Assembly: GCA_965153355.1 (NCBI GenBank)
Contig: OZ231127.1
Location: forward strand, 48,360,001-48,424,000
DNA length: 64,000 nucleotides
Reading direction: 5' to 3'
Source of the DNA: Flaccisagitta enflata
Lineage: Eukaryota > Chaetognatha > Sagittoidea > Aphragmophora
The translations under genes were made by a program, and so were the position numbers. Below, piece by piece: positions 53,501 to 62,105 of this stretch (position 1 is its first letter; each line of letters starts with the position of its first letter). Below the pieces are notes generated by a model. That model was not told where the DNA came from. It was given only the letters and a program-made list of their open reading frames with translations, and ran no database searches.

Positions 53501-56500
53501 CTCCACGCAGGGCCAAACCAAACCCTAGCACACCTGCGTCAAAAATACTGGATTATAAAAGGCATGACTGCTGTAAAAGCGGAAACCAAATCCTGCATGA
53601 AGTGCAAGCGGATTAACAAACCTCTGTGCCAGCAGAAAATGGCAGATCTACCGGATTTTCGAAAAAATGCTTTGCCGCCCTTTGCCCATACTGGGCTTGA
53701 TTACGCTGGGCCTCTGCTTGTTAAATCAAGGAGAGATTCCACATCACCTGCAGAAAAGCGATGGATCGCTCTCTTCACCTGTGGTTCAACCAGAGGAATC
53801 CATCTGGAAATTGTGAATGACCTGTCGACGGAAGAATTTCTGTCAGCGTTCTCTCGTTTTACCAGTCGAAGAGGAAAACCTCTTCATTTGTACTCGGATA
53901 ATGCCACAACATTCACAAAAGCAGCAAAGCATCTGCCTAATGTCACCTGGCAATTCAATCCTCCTGCCGCCCCATGGTGGGGAGGGTTTTGGGAACGCCT
54001 TGTTAAAAGCGTCAAAACTCCGTTGAAAAAAGTGCTAGGACAGTCTCTTGTCTCTGACAAAGAACTTGAGACAATCATAATCCGCATTGAGGGACAGATT
54101 AATTCTCGACCTTTGACCCCCCTTGTTGATGACCCTGAACAGGTACCCTTGACGCCGGCTGAAATGCTCATCGGGAGGTCGCTTCAGCAACCACAAGATC
54201 CCTGGCCGGAAATTCCACCACCAAGGGCAGCTTTTTCAGCAAGGCAGAAGTATCTTCGAAGTCTCCACGAATCGTGGACAAATCGTTGGGTCAAAGAATA
54301 TCTCCCTGCGCTTCAGCCACGGCCAAAGTGGCATCAGGATTCCAAGGACCTCACCCCTGGATCAAACGTCCTCCTCAAGAAGGAAAATGTCAAACAACAC
54401 CTGTGGCCTTTGGCGCGGATCAAAGAATGCCACGCCGGACGTGACGGACACATCCGCTCTGTCACGCTTTGAGACAACAAAGGCAAAGACATCAGGAGGC
54501 CCATCCAGAATTTGGTCCTTCTGGAGGGGAACGAAGAATAAAGAAACTCTCAAGCCTCTCCTACGTCAAACAATCTTTTCTGCTTTACTGAAGCAGCAAT
54601 GAGGCAAGTTTACCCTGTCGAGTTTAGCTAAAAAGATTGTTGGAGAGGTTGAGATCTATTGGTGCGCAACATCAACATCAACGTTGACGCCAACATCGAC
54701 GTCAACGCCAACATCGACGTCAACGCCAACATCGACGTCGACACCAACATCAACGTCGACGCCAACATCAACGTCGATGCCAACATCATCATCGACGCCA
54801 ACACCAATGTTGCCGTCAACATCAACATCAACATTTCTCATGGACGGCTTCTTGACTCCATCAGCTGCTATCATAACCAGAAACAATTGACAACGACATT
54901 GACAACAACAAGACAATGAAAATAACATTGGAAAACAAAAATTTGGTCAGCAGAACATCAATGGCGAAGGACTAAAGATTCCACTCATTTCGCTCGTTAT
55001 ATTTTAACATTGTGTAAACTGTGTTAATTATGTTAACCTTTTGATTGATTCAAATCTTATATTTGATTGCTTTCTGTATTGACTGTATGAAATATGTTGT
55101 TGTCCCATCATCTCCCAGGCTCTGGGATCAGGGCGGAGGTCTTGCATCCTAGACAGGAGATCCCTTTCCCAACTAATATGTTGATATTGAATTTGAAGCA
55201 GCCATAGCCAATTCTTTTCAAAAATTTTACAATTTTAAAACCTATTGTGATCCAAACCATGAGAAATGATTTCTGCCTTCAACAAAATTCCCAAACTCAT
55301 TCTCCCAGGCTCTGGGATCAGGGCGGAGGTCCTGCATCCTAGACAGGAGACCCCTTCCCCCTACAACCAATTAAATTCTAGCAAGATCCTTTCTTGTAGA
55401 GTTTGGACAATTCACAACTTTCAAAATGGAGAAAAACCCCAAAGTGGGGTTTTGGCGGGCAGTATTAAAAATGGAATTATGAATTTGACCATTTTTATGT
55501 TCTATCTTTCTGTCTCTGTCTATCTTTTTCTATCCTCTCAAATACCCTATAAATTTCCAGACAGAGAAGGCGCCGGCTTTTCCGTTGTAACTAAAACAAT
55601 GATTTCTTGAGAAAGAGAACTTTGTAACTTATAATTTACAATTTAGTTCCGGTAAAAAGTGAAATGGCATGAAAGCCCATTGGTCAATATTATTGCATTC
55701 TGTTTTCTGATTGGATACTGTATTTCCATTGCATTCTCAACTGGATATCGATATTCTCTTTGTGTGTGAAAACTGCATCGTAAGAAAGTAACTTTTCCAC
55801 TTATTCAGTCTTGATTCAAACCTTTCCCTGCGCACAACCTTCCCTCTCATCCTTTAATATATTCTGTATATTCGTAAGAAACTGGGCTTTGTATATTCAG
55901 CCTCTTGATACTCAAAACTTGAGATACTTAGTTAATCCTTTATCAGCAGCTATTACGTGTTACAGTTATCTCTACTTATTCAGAATTAGCTCTAGCCTAT
56001 TCTTAGTTCTAACAGCCGACTAACAGACCAACCATTACCCTAAGACGCCTAAACTTTAAAGATGTGTTTGACAATCTAAATACCTTTTGTCGTTTACATT
56101 TAGATTTACAGTTATACCCCGCCGTAACGGACCCAACAGTTGAGAAAATACGCCTATAACTAGAGATGCAGAAGCGGAAGCGGGTGGAAGCGGTAGTTTG
56201 AGCATGGAAGCAGAAGCGGAAGCGGAAGCGCAATTTTAAAATCAAGTGGAAGCGGAAGCGGAAGCAAAAACTTTTTTTGAGGCCTAATGGAAGCGGAAGC
56301 GGAAGCGAAAGGACATAAGCGCTTCCGCTTCCGCTTCCACTTCAGATCCTGACAATATTTTGACAATAATCATGTCAGTTTTAATGACACTTATTCTAGT
56401 ATAATTTTTTTATTTTTTGTTTTTTTTTCTTCTTTTGGTGTTATTATTTTTTTTCTATTGCTTTTGTATATTTTTCCTTCATCTGTTTGTCTCTGTTGGT

Positions 56501-56626
56501 TTATCCTTTTATTCTTTTTTCGCTTTATCTGACTTTTTTCTGTCTGTCTGTATATCTCTCTCTCTCTCTTTTTCTGTCTCTCTCTCTTTTTCTGTCTCTC
56601 TCTCTTTCTTTCTGTCTTTCTTTCTT

Positions 56627-56705
<79 letters not shown>

Positions 56706-56831
56706 TTCTCTCGTTCTCTCTCTCTTTCTCTCTCTCTTTCTGTCTCTCTCTTTCTGTCTCTCTGCCTCTCTGTCTCTCTGCCTCTCTGTCTCTCTGACTT
56801 TCAGTCTGTCTATCTATCTTTCTGTCTGTCT

Positions 56832-56920
<89 letters not shown>

Positions 56921-59900
56921 CTCGCTCTCTTACTCTCTCTCTCTCTTTCTCTTTTCATTTATTCACAGTTGATTGGTTAATTGGAAAGAAGCAATACTCA
57001 TATACCTTAAGACTTGATTTCATAAATTTTTGAAAAACAAAAGCAAATAGATGATCCAATGATGTCATAAATAAATATAAAAATTTAAGAAAAAAATGAT
57101 TTCAAAGAAAGGTATAGAATAAATGAATAAATGAATAAATAAATGAATAGATATATAAGTAAATAAATAAAGACAAAATGATTGTTTAAACTCATTGCAA
57201 TAACTAATGACAACAAAAAAAATTATATTAATATCTATGTCGTTAACATATTTTCTATTATCTTTTATATTTCCTCATTTTATCCCCTCTCTTTTTTTAC
57301 ATAAAAAAACATTTTACATAACTTAAATAAATGTCATAGTGAAATACTCAACAATGTAAAACGGAAGCAGAAGCGGAAGCGGAAGCAGAAGCGGAAGCTA
57401 TGCCCTCTAAAAGGGTGAAAGCGGAAGCAGAAGCGGAAGCTATGCTTTTTAGGCAGCGGCCCCGAAGGGGACGAAGTCCTGTAGAACACAGGGGGACTTC
57501 GTTCGTTCGTTCGTTAGTTAGTTCGTTCGTCCCCCCCCTTATCAGGCCCCTCAGGCCTAAAATCTGGCCTCTCAGGCCTCAAATCCAGCCTCTCAGGCCA
57601 CAAATCCAGCCTCTCAGGCCTCTAATCCAGCCTCTCAGGCCTCAAATCCAGCTTCTCAGGCCTCAAATCCAGCCTCTCTGGCCTCAAATCTAGCCTCTCT
57701 GGCCTCAAATCTAGCCTCTCTGGCCTCAAATCCAGCCTCTCAGGCCTCAAATCCGGCCTCTCAGGCCTCAAATTCAGCCTCTCAGGCCTCAAATCCGGCC
57801 TCTCAGGCCTCAAATCTGACCTCTCAGGCCTCAAACCTGGCCTTTTGGACCTCAAATTAGGCCTTGCAGGCGTCAAATCGAAATTCCCATGCCTCAAACC
57901 TATCCTCTCATGCCTCAAATTAGGTCTTGAGTTAGTTCTCTCAAGCTTCCAATTGGCATTCTCAGGCCTTATTATAGTTTTCTTAGACCTCAATTCAAGC
58001 TCGTGAAGGCCTTCAGTCAACTCTCTATGTAGCATATCATCCACGTAAGGCAGGACGAACGAAAGTCCTCCTGTGTTCTACAGGACTTCGTCCCCTTCGG
58101 GGCCGCTGCCCTGCTTCCCCTCACTCCAACTCACAATCACTCAAAGCAGGGCAAAGGGTATCGCTGACCATGTATTGCCCTTGGGCGACCTGTTGAAATG
58201 ATGGAAGCGGAAGCGGAAGCGTAAGCTGTCAATTCTCAAATATGCCTTTTGGAAGCGGAAGCGGAAGCGGTCCAAAAATCTACCGCTTCTGCATCTCTAC
58301 CTATAACTGATTAAAAATTTTGGTTCTTTCAGTCATTTCTTTTTTTGCCTAAACACAGGTAAAACATCACGGTCAAGAACATCGTCGAAGCTCTAACAAC
58401 TTAGACCCGAAACAAATAGGCGATCGACTGCGCCGCGCGAGTCTCAAAGTCGGTGTTGATCCTGACATAGCCGAGAATTTGGCAAATTGTATTGGCGCTG
58501 GAGCAAGCGCCGCCAGGTGTGAACCAATCAGCCTTGTCAACTTGGGCGATAGCAAATTCGTTAAAAATCAAACCATAAAAATTTCATCTGGATCATACTT
58601 TCGCTTCAGGGCCTCCATAATTTCGGCCGCAGACAGCACCACAGCTTCCGACTTCGGGATCGAAATGCCAGCAGTTGAACCCTTTGCTCCGATAATGGAA
58701 GTCAGTTCCTCGAAAACCAAGGTGCGCGCGGGGTAAAGAGTGACTGGCGCCACTGCGCTGATTGAAAGGATCGGATATCAGGAGTTTTAAGAAAGGACAG
58801 GTTTTTTTTTTATAATAAATAACCACTTAAATCACCTCAGTTATTTAATCATTCAACAGCACGACGACAGGAAGGATGATGCAGAGGGAGCGGGTGCCAC
58901 CGGTGTTACCGCGGTTGCCTCCACTCGAGCACAACCATCGACGGCGGTGACAGCATCCGCCAACACTGGTAGCATGTTCCGCTATCAGAAATTTAAAGAA
59001 TGTCCAGCGAAGCGACCCCTCACAGTGTGCATTGACATTCCCGGCGTCAACGTGACTCATAGAGAGGTGAAACAAAACATATATGCAAATGAAGCAGTCG
59101 TAAAACTATTTCACTTAAAACAATTTGGACTAGACGATGAAGTTTACAACCAGGATCGTCTTTGTAATCAACTTTAATGACAAGGCTGGTCGGGTGGTTA
59201 GGAGCGGAAAAAAACCGAAATAAGACGGACGGACCTACCGTCCGCGCGTCACCCAACCATTAAAATCTCGACGACGCCCTAAATTTATATATATTTATAC
59301 AGGTTAAAGATGCCGTAGACGACGCGATCATGTTTCTCAAAATGAACGTTTTCGCCAAAGTTCATGCCATCCAATTTGTAGCGCGGACCGTCATCCTGGG
59401 AACTCCGGTGTGCAAAAACAGGTGGCTCGTCACGTTAGGTGACGCGCACACGATGCACGAGTTAATCATCGCAGGTATGTATCGATATCATCATGTCAAC
59501 TGGAACATCTTCAGGCTTGGACACCGTAAAATAGAGACGAATATAGGAAAATATCTTAATTCAGGTGTGAATATACAAGGCGAACAAATCCCCGTCAGAA
59601 GATACGACACAGTCATGTCCGAAGAGTATAAAATCTATTTGCAACTCCGCGCGTTGGAGGAAGAAATGGGGAAGATGAAAGAGGACGGTGAGGACGAAGA
59701 TGAGGACATCTAGAGGGCCATCTATCATTTTATCCGGATATCATTGTCTCTTTATATTGTTACAATAGACGCTCAAAACTCACTTATCATGTGCGCCAAC
59801 GAACATCAATAAATTCAATATGCGGCCGTGCCTGTTAGAATGGGCACAATTTGGGCATTCAAATGAAACGTTATTTCCAAGCACTTTTCTTGTTCCTTTT

Positions 59901-60846
59901 GTATGTTAAGAGCCCTACCTCTTTGGAAAATCGATTTGGGCTTGATCTAGATACTCCGTCATCAATGCCGTAGTTGTATACAATTGTTCGCTGGAGTTAT
60001 GAGAGAAATTTCTTCCATAGTAATTCTATACAACTACAGCATTGATGACGGAGTGCCTAGATCAAGTCCAAATCGATTTTCCTAGGAGATTAGGCTCTTA
60101 ATATGCAAATGGAATATGAAAAGTGCTTGGAAATTATATTTCATTCCAATGCCCGAATTGAGCCCACTCTAGTGCCCGTTGGCTTGTCGGTTGCTGATTG
60201 TCGGTTGTCGTTGTCGTTGATGTTTGACGGTCCACATATTTACACAAAGTGGCACATAATCATTAGCCTACTTGACCTTGTTCTAAAAAATCTGACCCTT
60301 TCGGCCTTGAGTTTAAAAACTTAGGCCTAATTTAGGGGCTTTGTCATGGAAGCTGCGAGGTGCTTCTTCTTTTTACTAACCGAGATTGAAAAGTTTTCAA
60401 TAAAACCTTTTATTGGGGATTAAAGTTTGGGAAAATGTATCTCTTCAGCTACCTATCACATATGTGGACATCACACTTCATTGTGACGATTCGTTAAGTA
60501 ACAATGTCTTTGTTTCGTAACCCTTTGCAAGTTCATTTACTTGTCTGCTACTCGTCACGCTTTGCAAATAAAACCTAACAAATTTTGTAATTATTAATTG
60601 GTCATCTGTTTAACAAACATCACCGAACAAATTGTGGTGGACAAACCTGTTCAGCCTCCCGCAGAATATCGATGAGGGGTTGGGCTTGACCCCAATCATT
60701 CCGAACGAAGAAAGAGATGGCCCTTCCGGTCTTGCCAGCTCGTCCTGTTCTGCCTACGCGATGAACGTATTCTTCCATGTTGCGCGGGAAGTCGTAGTTA
60801 ATGACCCAGGTGATGTCCTGGATGTCAAGGCCTCGCGACGCCACAT
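40097..60846 (-). CDS. DDX43-like DEAD-box RNA helicase (3' end)
   Basis: Gene-level entry for the last two coding exons (60,647-60,846 and 40,097-40,249), joined in phase 0 across a ~20.4-kb intron. They encode the end of helicase domain 2 and the C-terminal tail. Visible motifs: motif V ([10 protein letters not shown]), the [14 protein letters not shown] block and motif VI ([10 protein letters not shown]), followed by FFVRNDW...IDILREAEQ and [12 protein letters not shown]. The order and wording match the DDX43/DDX53 branch (KH-containing ATP-dependent RNA helicases) more than DDX5. Upstream exons with motifs Q and I-IV lie beyond the right edge. The subfamily is judged from memory of the family. 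Confidence 0.88.
40350..40490. repeat. (TG)n microsatellite with GGGGTGT units
   Basis: GTGGGGTGTGGGGTGTGGGG then ~45 TG units. Followed by GAGCGAGC-rich (40,540-40,735) and TGTGTCTGTTTG-rich (40,758-40,940) blocks. Confidence 0.96.
40984..41240. repeat. GGGGTGTATAT repeat, copy 2
   Basis: CAGGGGTGTATATTATTGAG, TTTGATTTTTTTCCCCCC and palindromic GCGACGCATCGCGTCGCG. Paralogue of 35,635-35,925. Confidence 0.65.
41288..41518. repeat. (TG)n(GA)n(GAAA)n microsatellite
   Basis: ~41 TG units, a short GA block, GGCAGAAA units, then (GAAA)n. Confidence 0.97.
41983..42319. mobile_element. 337-bp foldback element with 12-bp flanking repeat
   Basis: Outer arms GGGGGTCGGTAACAACGAAC and complement of ...GTTGATACCGACCCCC, continuing through GGAAATGCCA. 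ACTCTGCAATGG is repeated directly outside both ends (41,971-41,982; 42,320-42,331). A second inverted pair, CATTTACAGTCGTGCC / GGCACGACTATAAATG (42,091-42,206), forms the centre. Lies in the large helicase intron. Confidence 0.72.
43092..44165. repeat. 14-bp minisatellite, ~75 copies
   Basis: Unit GTCTCTTTCATTTT. Sequence variants are clustered: TTCGTTTT at both edges, five consecutive GTCGC copies at ~43,766-43,835, and ATCTC copies at ~44,030-44,090. All three plus frames are open because the unit has no stop, so the 370-420-codon ORFs are not evidence of a protein. Confidence 0.98.
44480..44586 (+). CDS. Nested gene exon 1 (acidic segment)
   Basis: Acceptor TCATTGCCACTAG after a long pyrimidine tract; donor GTGAGA. 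Frame includes [20 protein letters not shown] and [11 protein letters not shown]. The 3' part of this exon plus its donor is tandemly repeated downstream. Confidence 0.65.
44480..59713 (+). CDS. Nested gene: RRM-like domain protein with acidic tail
   Basis: Gene-level entry. Exons at 44,480-44,586, 58,359-58,516 (or to 58,721), 58,871 (or 58,860)-59,066, 59,303-59,474 and 59,565-59,713 splice in phase. The product has an acidic N-terminal segment ([18 protein letters not shown]), a basic/helical segment ([20 protein letters not shown]), an Ala/Thr/Ser linker, and a folded part with a beta1-alpha1-beta2-beta3-alpha2-beta4 pattern ([75 protein letters not shown]). That pattern resembles an RRM or the RRM-like domains of transposon-derived zinc-knuckle proteins. 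It ends in [19 protein letters not shown] at 59,808. The family is not identified. The whole gene lies antisense within the helicase intron. The true start may be ATG at 44,485 or further upstream. Confidence 0.7.
44546..44945 (+). repeat. 77-bp tandem repeat of an exon-donor junction
   Basis: Five copies with period exactly 77 bp (ATGAGTGAC at 44,551, 44,628, 44,705, 44,782, 44,859). Each contains the exon 1 end GAACTACGTCTGCGACAG and GTGAGAATG. A further ~100-bp duplication with GACAGGTGAGAATGCC follows to ~45,060. Confidence 0.95.
45166..45763 (+). repeat. BEL/Pao 5' LTR
   Basis: Starts TATTAAAAATGGAATTATG, ends CCTAAACTTTAAA. Contains CCCTATAAATTTCC, a possible TATA element. About five transitions separate it from the 3' LTR by eye (~0.8%), so insertion is recent. 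Ends are not TG...CA. Confidence 0.93.
45764..45780 (+). promoter_or_regulatory. Primer-binding site
   Basis: TGGCGTCCCTGGGTTTT starts immediately after the LTR, as expected for annealing to a tRNA 3' CCA end. The tRNA was not identified. Confidence 0.75.
47225..47752. repeat. 32-bp minisatellite in the BEL leader
   Basis: ~16 copies of a unit containing CATTAATAGGTACCTTTCCC and ACAAGGTGGAGG. Confidence 0.97.
47740..47970. repeat. 39-bp minisatellite in the BEL leader
   Basis: Six copies containing TTAATAGGTACTTGATTCCC and GCTAAGCACTGCGGAGG. It shares 'aggcattaataggtac' with the preceding array, so the second array evidently arose from the first with a new half-unit. Confidence 0.96.
48005..48585. 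repeat. ~57-bp minisatellite in the BEL leader
   Basis: About ten copies with GTTGCTTAGGCAGAATGCCC, ATTTTGTACCTGCTTGGCAG and AAAAAACATACC. Followed at 48,680-48,870 by ~4-5 copies of a GTGTTCACACTAAATCCGAA repeat. Confidence 0.96.
49081..54540 (+). pseudogene. BEL/Pao gag-pol, interrupted
   Basis: A gag start at 49,081 ([15 protein letters not shown]) runs in one frame to ~49,280; coding then continues in the next frame, implying a one-base indel between ~49,262 and 49,300. The main frame is open to TGA 52,007-52,009 inside RT, continues in the same frame to a second TGA 54,470-54,472, and finishes at TAA 54,538-54,540. Domains: gag/DUF1759 ([20 protein letters not shown], ~49,815); Cys-rich knuckles (CCGQNH...[10 protein letters not shown]...CKKC, 50,404-50,600); protease LIDDGSQ (~50,915); RT ([19 protein letters not shown], ~51,795; LYMDD at ~52,148-52,162); RNase H ([15 protein letters not shown], ~52,628); integrase zinc finger (HISNLHAG...CMKCK) and catalytic D-D-E (LDYAGPL ~53,697; YSDNATTF ~53,893; FWERLVK ~53,987); DUF5641-like tail ([19 protein letters not shown]). 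The protein is intact in all motifs apart from these breaks. Confidence 0.93.
54664..54800. repeat. 18-bp minisatellite after pol
   Basis: ~7 copies of AACATCGACGTCAACGCC type, within the BEL element's 3' region. Confidence 0.94.
55110..55360. repeat. ~60-bp duplicated block before the 3' LTR
   Basis: CTCCCAGGCTCTGGGATCAG followed by GGCGGAGGTC(T/C)TGCATCC and CTAGACAGGAGA occurs at ~55,110 and again at ~55,301. Confidence 0.9.
55444..55462 (+). promoter_or_regulatory. Polypurine-type tract
   Basis: GTGGGGTTTTGGCGGGCAG abuts the 3' LTR. It is G-rich but interrupted by T, so a weak match to a classical PPT. Confidence 0.5.
55463..56060 (+). repeat. BEL/Pao 3' LTR
   Basis: Same length and ends as the 5' LTR, followed by the GATGT duplication. 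Confidence 0.95.
56540..56955. repeat. (TC)n microsatellite
   Basis: Pyrimidine tract with CTGT and TTTC interruptions, inside the hAT-like element. Confidence 0.97.
57453..58108. repeat. Palindrome-flanked GGCCTC minisatellite cassette
   Basis: Left arm GCAGCGGCCCCGAAGGGGAC then GAAGTCCTGTAGAACACAGG; right arm is its reverse complement (58,069-58,108). Between them are ~22 copies of a 20-bp CTCAGGCCTCAAATCCAGC-like unit, degrading to the right. Outside the right arm a CCCTGCTTCCCC...AGCAGGGC hairpin follows. Confidence 0.92.
58359..58516 (+). CDS. Nested gene exon 2
   Basis: Acceptor AAACACAG. Reads [53 protein letters not shown]. Donor GTGTGA after 58,516 (phase 2) pairs with acceptor at 58,870; alternatively the frame stays open to donor GTGCGC at 58,721 (phase 0), pairing with acceptor at 58,859. 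The first option is preferred because the extension looks like the antisense of another frame. Confidence 0.65.
58572..58757 (-). pseudogene. Antisense coding-like ORF, possible oxidoreductase C-terminus
   Basis: After acceptor CCTTTCAATCAG the minus frame reads [51 protein letters not shown], then TGA. It shows RNY-type codon pattern, and '[12 protein letters not shown]' resembles the C-terminal end of FAD-linked oxidases. No upstream exon is visible. It overlaps the optional extension of nested gene exon 2. Either a relic or a coincidence of a long open antisense frame. Confidence 0.3.
58860..59066 (+). CDS. Nested gene exon 3
   Basis: Two tandem acceptors, ...CAACAG (58,859) and CGACGACAG (58,870), each matching one donor choice of exon 2. 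Reads [51 protein letters not shown]. Donor GTGAAA. Confidence 0.75.
59303..59474 (+). CDS. Nested gene exon 4 (core of RRM-like fold)
   Basis: Acceptor TTTATACAG, donor [64 protein letters not shown]. Strong codon regularity and GC relative to flanks. Confidence 0.85.
59565..59713 (+). CDS. Nested gene exon 5 (C-terminus)
   Basis: Acceptor [49 protein letters not shown], then an Asp/Glu tail to TAG 59,711-59,713. Reading through the intron from exon 4 is also open, but the splice sites fit better. Confidence 0.82.
59808..59813 (+). promoter_or_regulatory. Polyadenylation signal AATAAA
   Basis: Canonical hexamer 95 bp after the nested gene's stop codon. Confidence 0.65.
59836..60171. mobile_element. 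336-bp hAT-like foldback element
   Basis: Ends TAGAATGGGC and (complement) TAGAGTGGGC. Arms pair over ~150 bp (CCGTCATCAATGCCGTAG with CTACAGCATTGATGACGG). Flanks GTGCCTGT and GTGCCCGT are an 8-bp duplication with one mismatch. Directly after the nested gene's poly(A) signal. Confidence 0.78.
60180..60646. other. Helicase intron, near the donor
   Basis: A CCTACTTGACCTTGTT hairpin-repeat end near 60,265-60,285; otherwise nothing recognised. Confidence 0.4.
60647..60846 (-). CDS. DDX43-like helicase penultimate exon
   Basis: 200 bp, acceptor TTTTCCTTCTAG, donor GTTTGT. Completes a split Asp codon, then [39 protein letters not shown], and ends DILREAEQ. The Arg residues of motif VI ([10 protein letters not shown]) are intact. 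Confidence 0.93.
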
Positions 60847-60894
60847 CTAGAAGGAAAAGTATTTATTCGCGCAAAAGAAACAACAAATTGCGCA

Positions 60895-62100
60895 ATAATA
60901 ATAACATAAAGAAAACCATAAAGAAAACCGTTCTCAAAACAACCACCACTCCAGGGAATACAATAACCACTCCAGCGAAAACAAAAACAGCCAATCCAGC
61001 GAAATCAACAACAACCGGTCCAGCACAAACAACCACTAGCAGAAACAAACATTCCAGCAAAAACAGCAACTAAAACAACAGCAGCAGCAACCACTCCAGC
61101 CAAAGCCACAACAGCAACAATAACTCCAACAAAGGCCACAACAACAGCAACAATAACTCAAGCAAAAGCCACAACAACAGCAACAATAACTCCAGCAAAA
61201 GCAACAACAACAGCAACATCCACTTCAGCCAAAAGCAACAACAAAAGCAACAACAGCAACAACAACCACTTCAGCCAAACCACAACAGCATCAACAACCA
61301 CTTCAGCAAAAACCACAACAGCAACAACAACAACTCCAGCAAAAACCACAACAGCAACAAAAACCACTCCAGCAAAAACCACCACAGCAACAACAACCAC
61401 TCCAGCAAAAACCACAACCAACCACTCCAGCCAAAACCACAACAGCAACAACCACTAGCACAAACCACAACAGCAACAACAACCACTCTAGCAAAAACCT
61501 CAACAGCAAAAACCACAACAGCAACAACAACCACTTCAGCAAAAACCACTCCAGCAACAACAACCATTCCAGCAAAAACCACAACAGCAACAACAACCAC
61601 TCCACCCAAAACCACAACAGCAACAACAATCACTCCAGCCAAAACCACAACATTAACAACAACCATTCTAGCCAAAACCACAACAACCACTCCATCAAAA
61701 ACAACAACAACAACAATAACTCCAACAACAACCACTCTAGCATAAACAGCAACAACAACCACTCCAGCAAAAACCTCAACAGCAAAAACCACAACAGCAA
61801 CAACAACCAATCCAGCATAAACCACTCCAGCAACAATATCCATTCCAGCAAAAACCACAACAACAACAACTCCACCCAAAACCACAACAGCAACAACAAC
61901 CACTCCAGCCAAAACCACAACAGCAACAACAACCACTCCAGCAAAAACAACAACATCTCCAACAACAACAACAACAACCACTCCAGCATAAACAACAACA
62001 ACAACAACAACCACTCCAGCATAAACAACAACAACAACAACCACTCCAGCAAAAACAACAACAACCACTCCAGCAAAAACAACGACAACCACTCCAGCAT
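60895..62100. repeat. ACTCCAGCAAAAACAACAAC minisatellite, block 1
   Basis: Degenerate 12-36-bp units of CAACAACCACTCCAGC type, G-poor on the plus strand. The Val/Leu-rich minus-strand ORFs are artefacts. Occupies the intron immediately upstream (in gene direction) of the helicase penultimate exon. Confidence 0.97.
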
Positions 62101-62105
62101 AGATA

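Larger units (their letters stand above)
45166..56060 (+). mobile_element. BEL/Pao LTR retrotransposon, complete
   Basis: 10,895 bp bounded by two 598-bp direct LTRs and a perfect 5-bp target duplication GATGT (45,161-45,165; 56,061-56,065). PBS directly after the 5' LTR, purine-rich tract before the 3' LTR, and gag-PR-RT-RNaseH-IN order with BEL/Pao signatures. The coding frame is broken (see the gag-pol entry), so this copy is probably not autonomous. It is inserted sense to the nested gene and antisense to the helicase. Confidence 0.95.
56161..58299. mobile_element. 2.1-kb hAT-like non-autonomous element
   Basis: Perfect 8-bp duplication CCTATAAC (56,153-56,160; 58,300-58,307). Terminal inverted repeats TAGAGATGCAGAAGCGGAAG / CTTCTGCATCTCTA, rich in a GGAAGC hexamer. 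Carries a TC microsatellite and the cassette at 57,453-58,108; no transposase. Interrupts a pogo-like repeat whose uninterrupted paralogue is at ~26,320-26,390. Confidence 0.88.

Noticed and set aside
52007-54472. TGA recoding (alternative genetic code or selenocysteine)
   Set aside because: Host exons use TGA as a terminator (helicase last exon) and TGG for Trp; no recoding signal is visible. Mutation is simpler.
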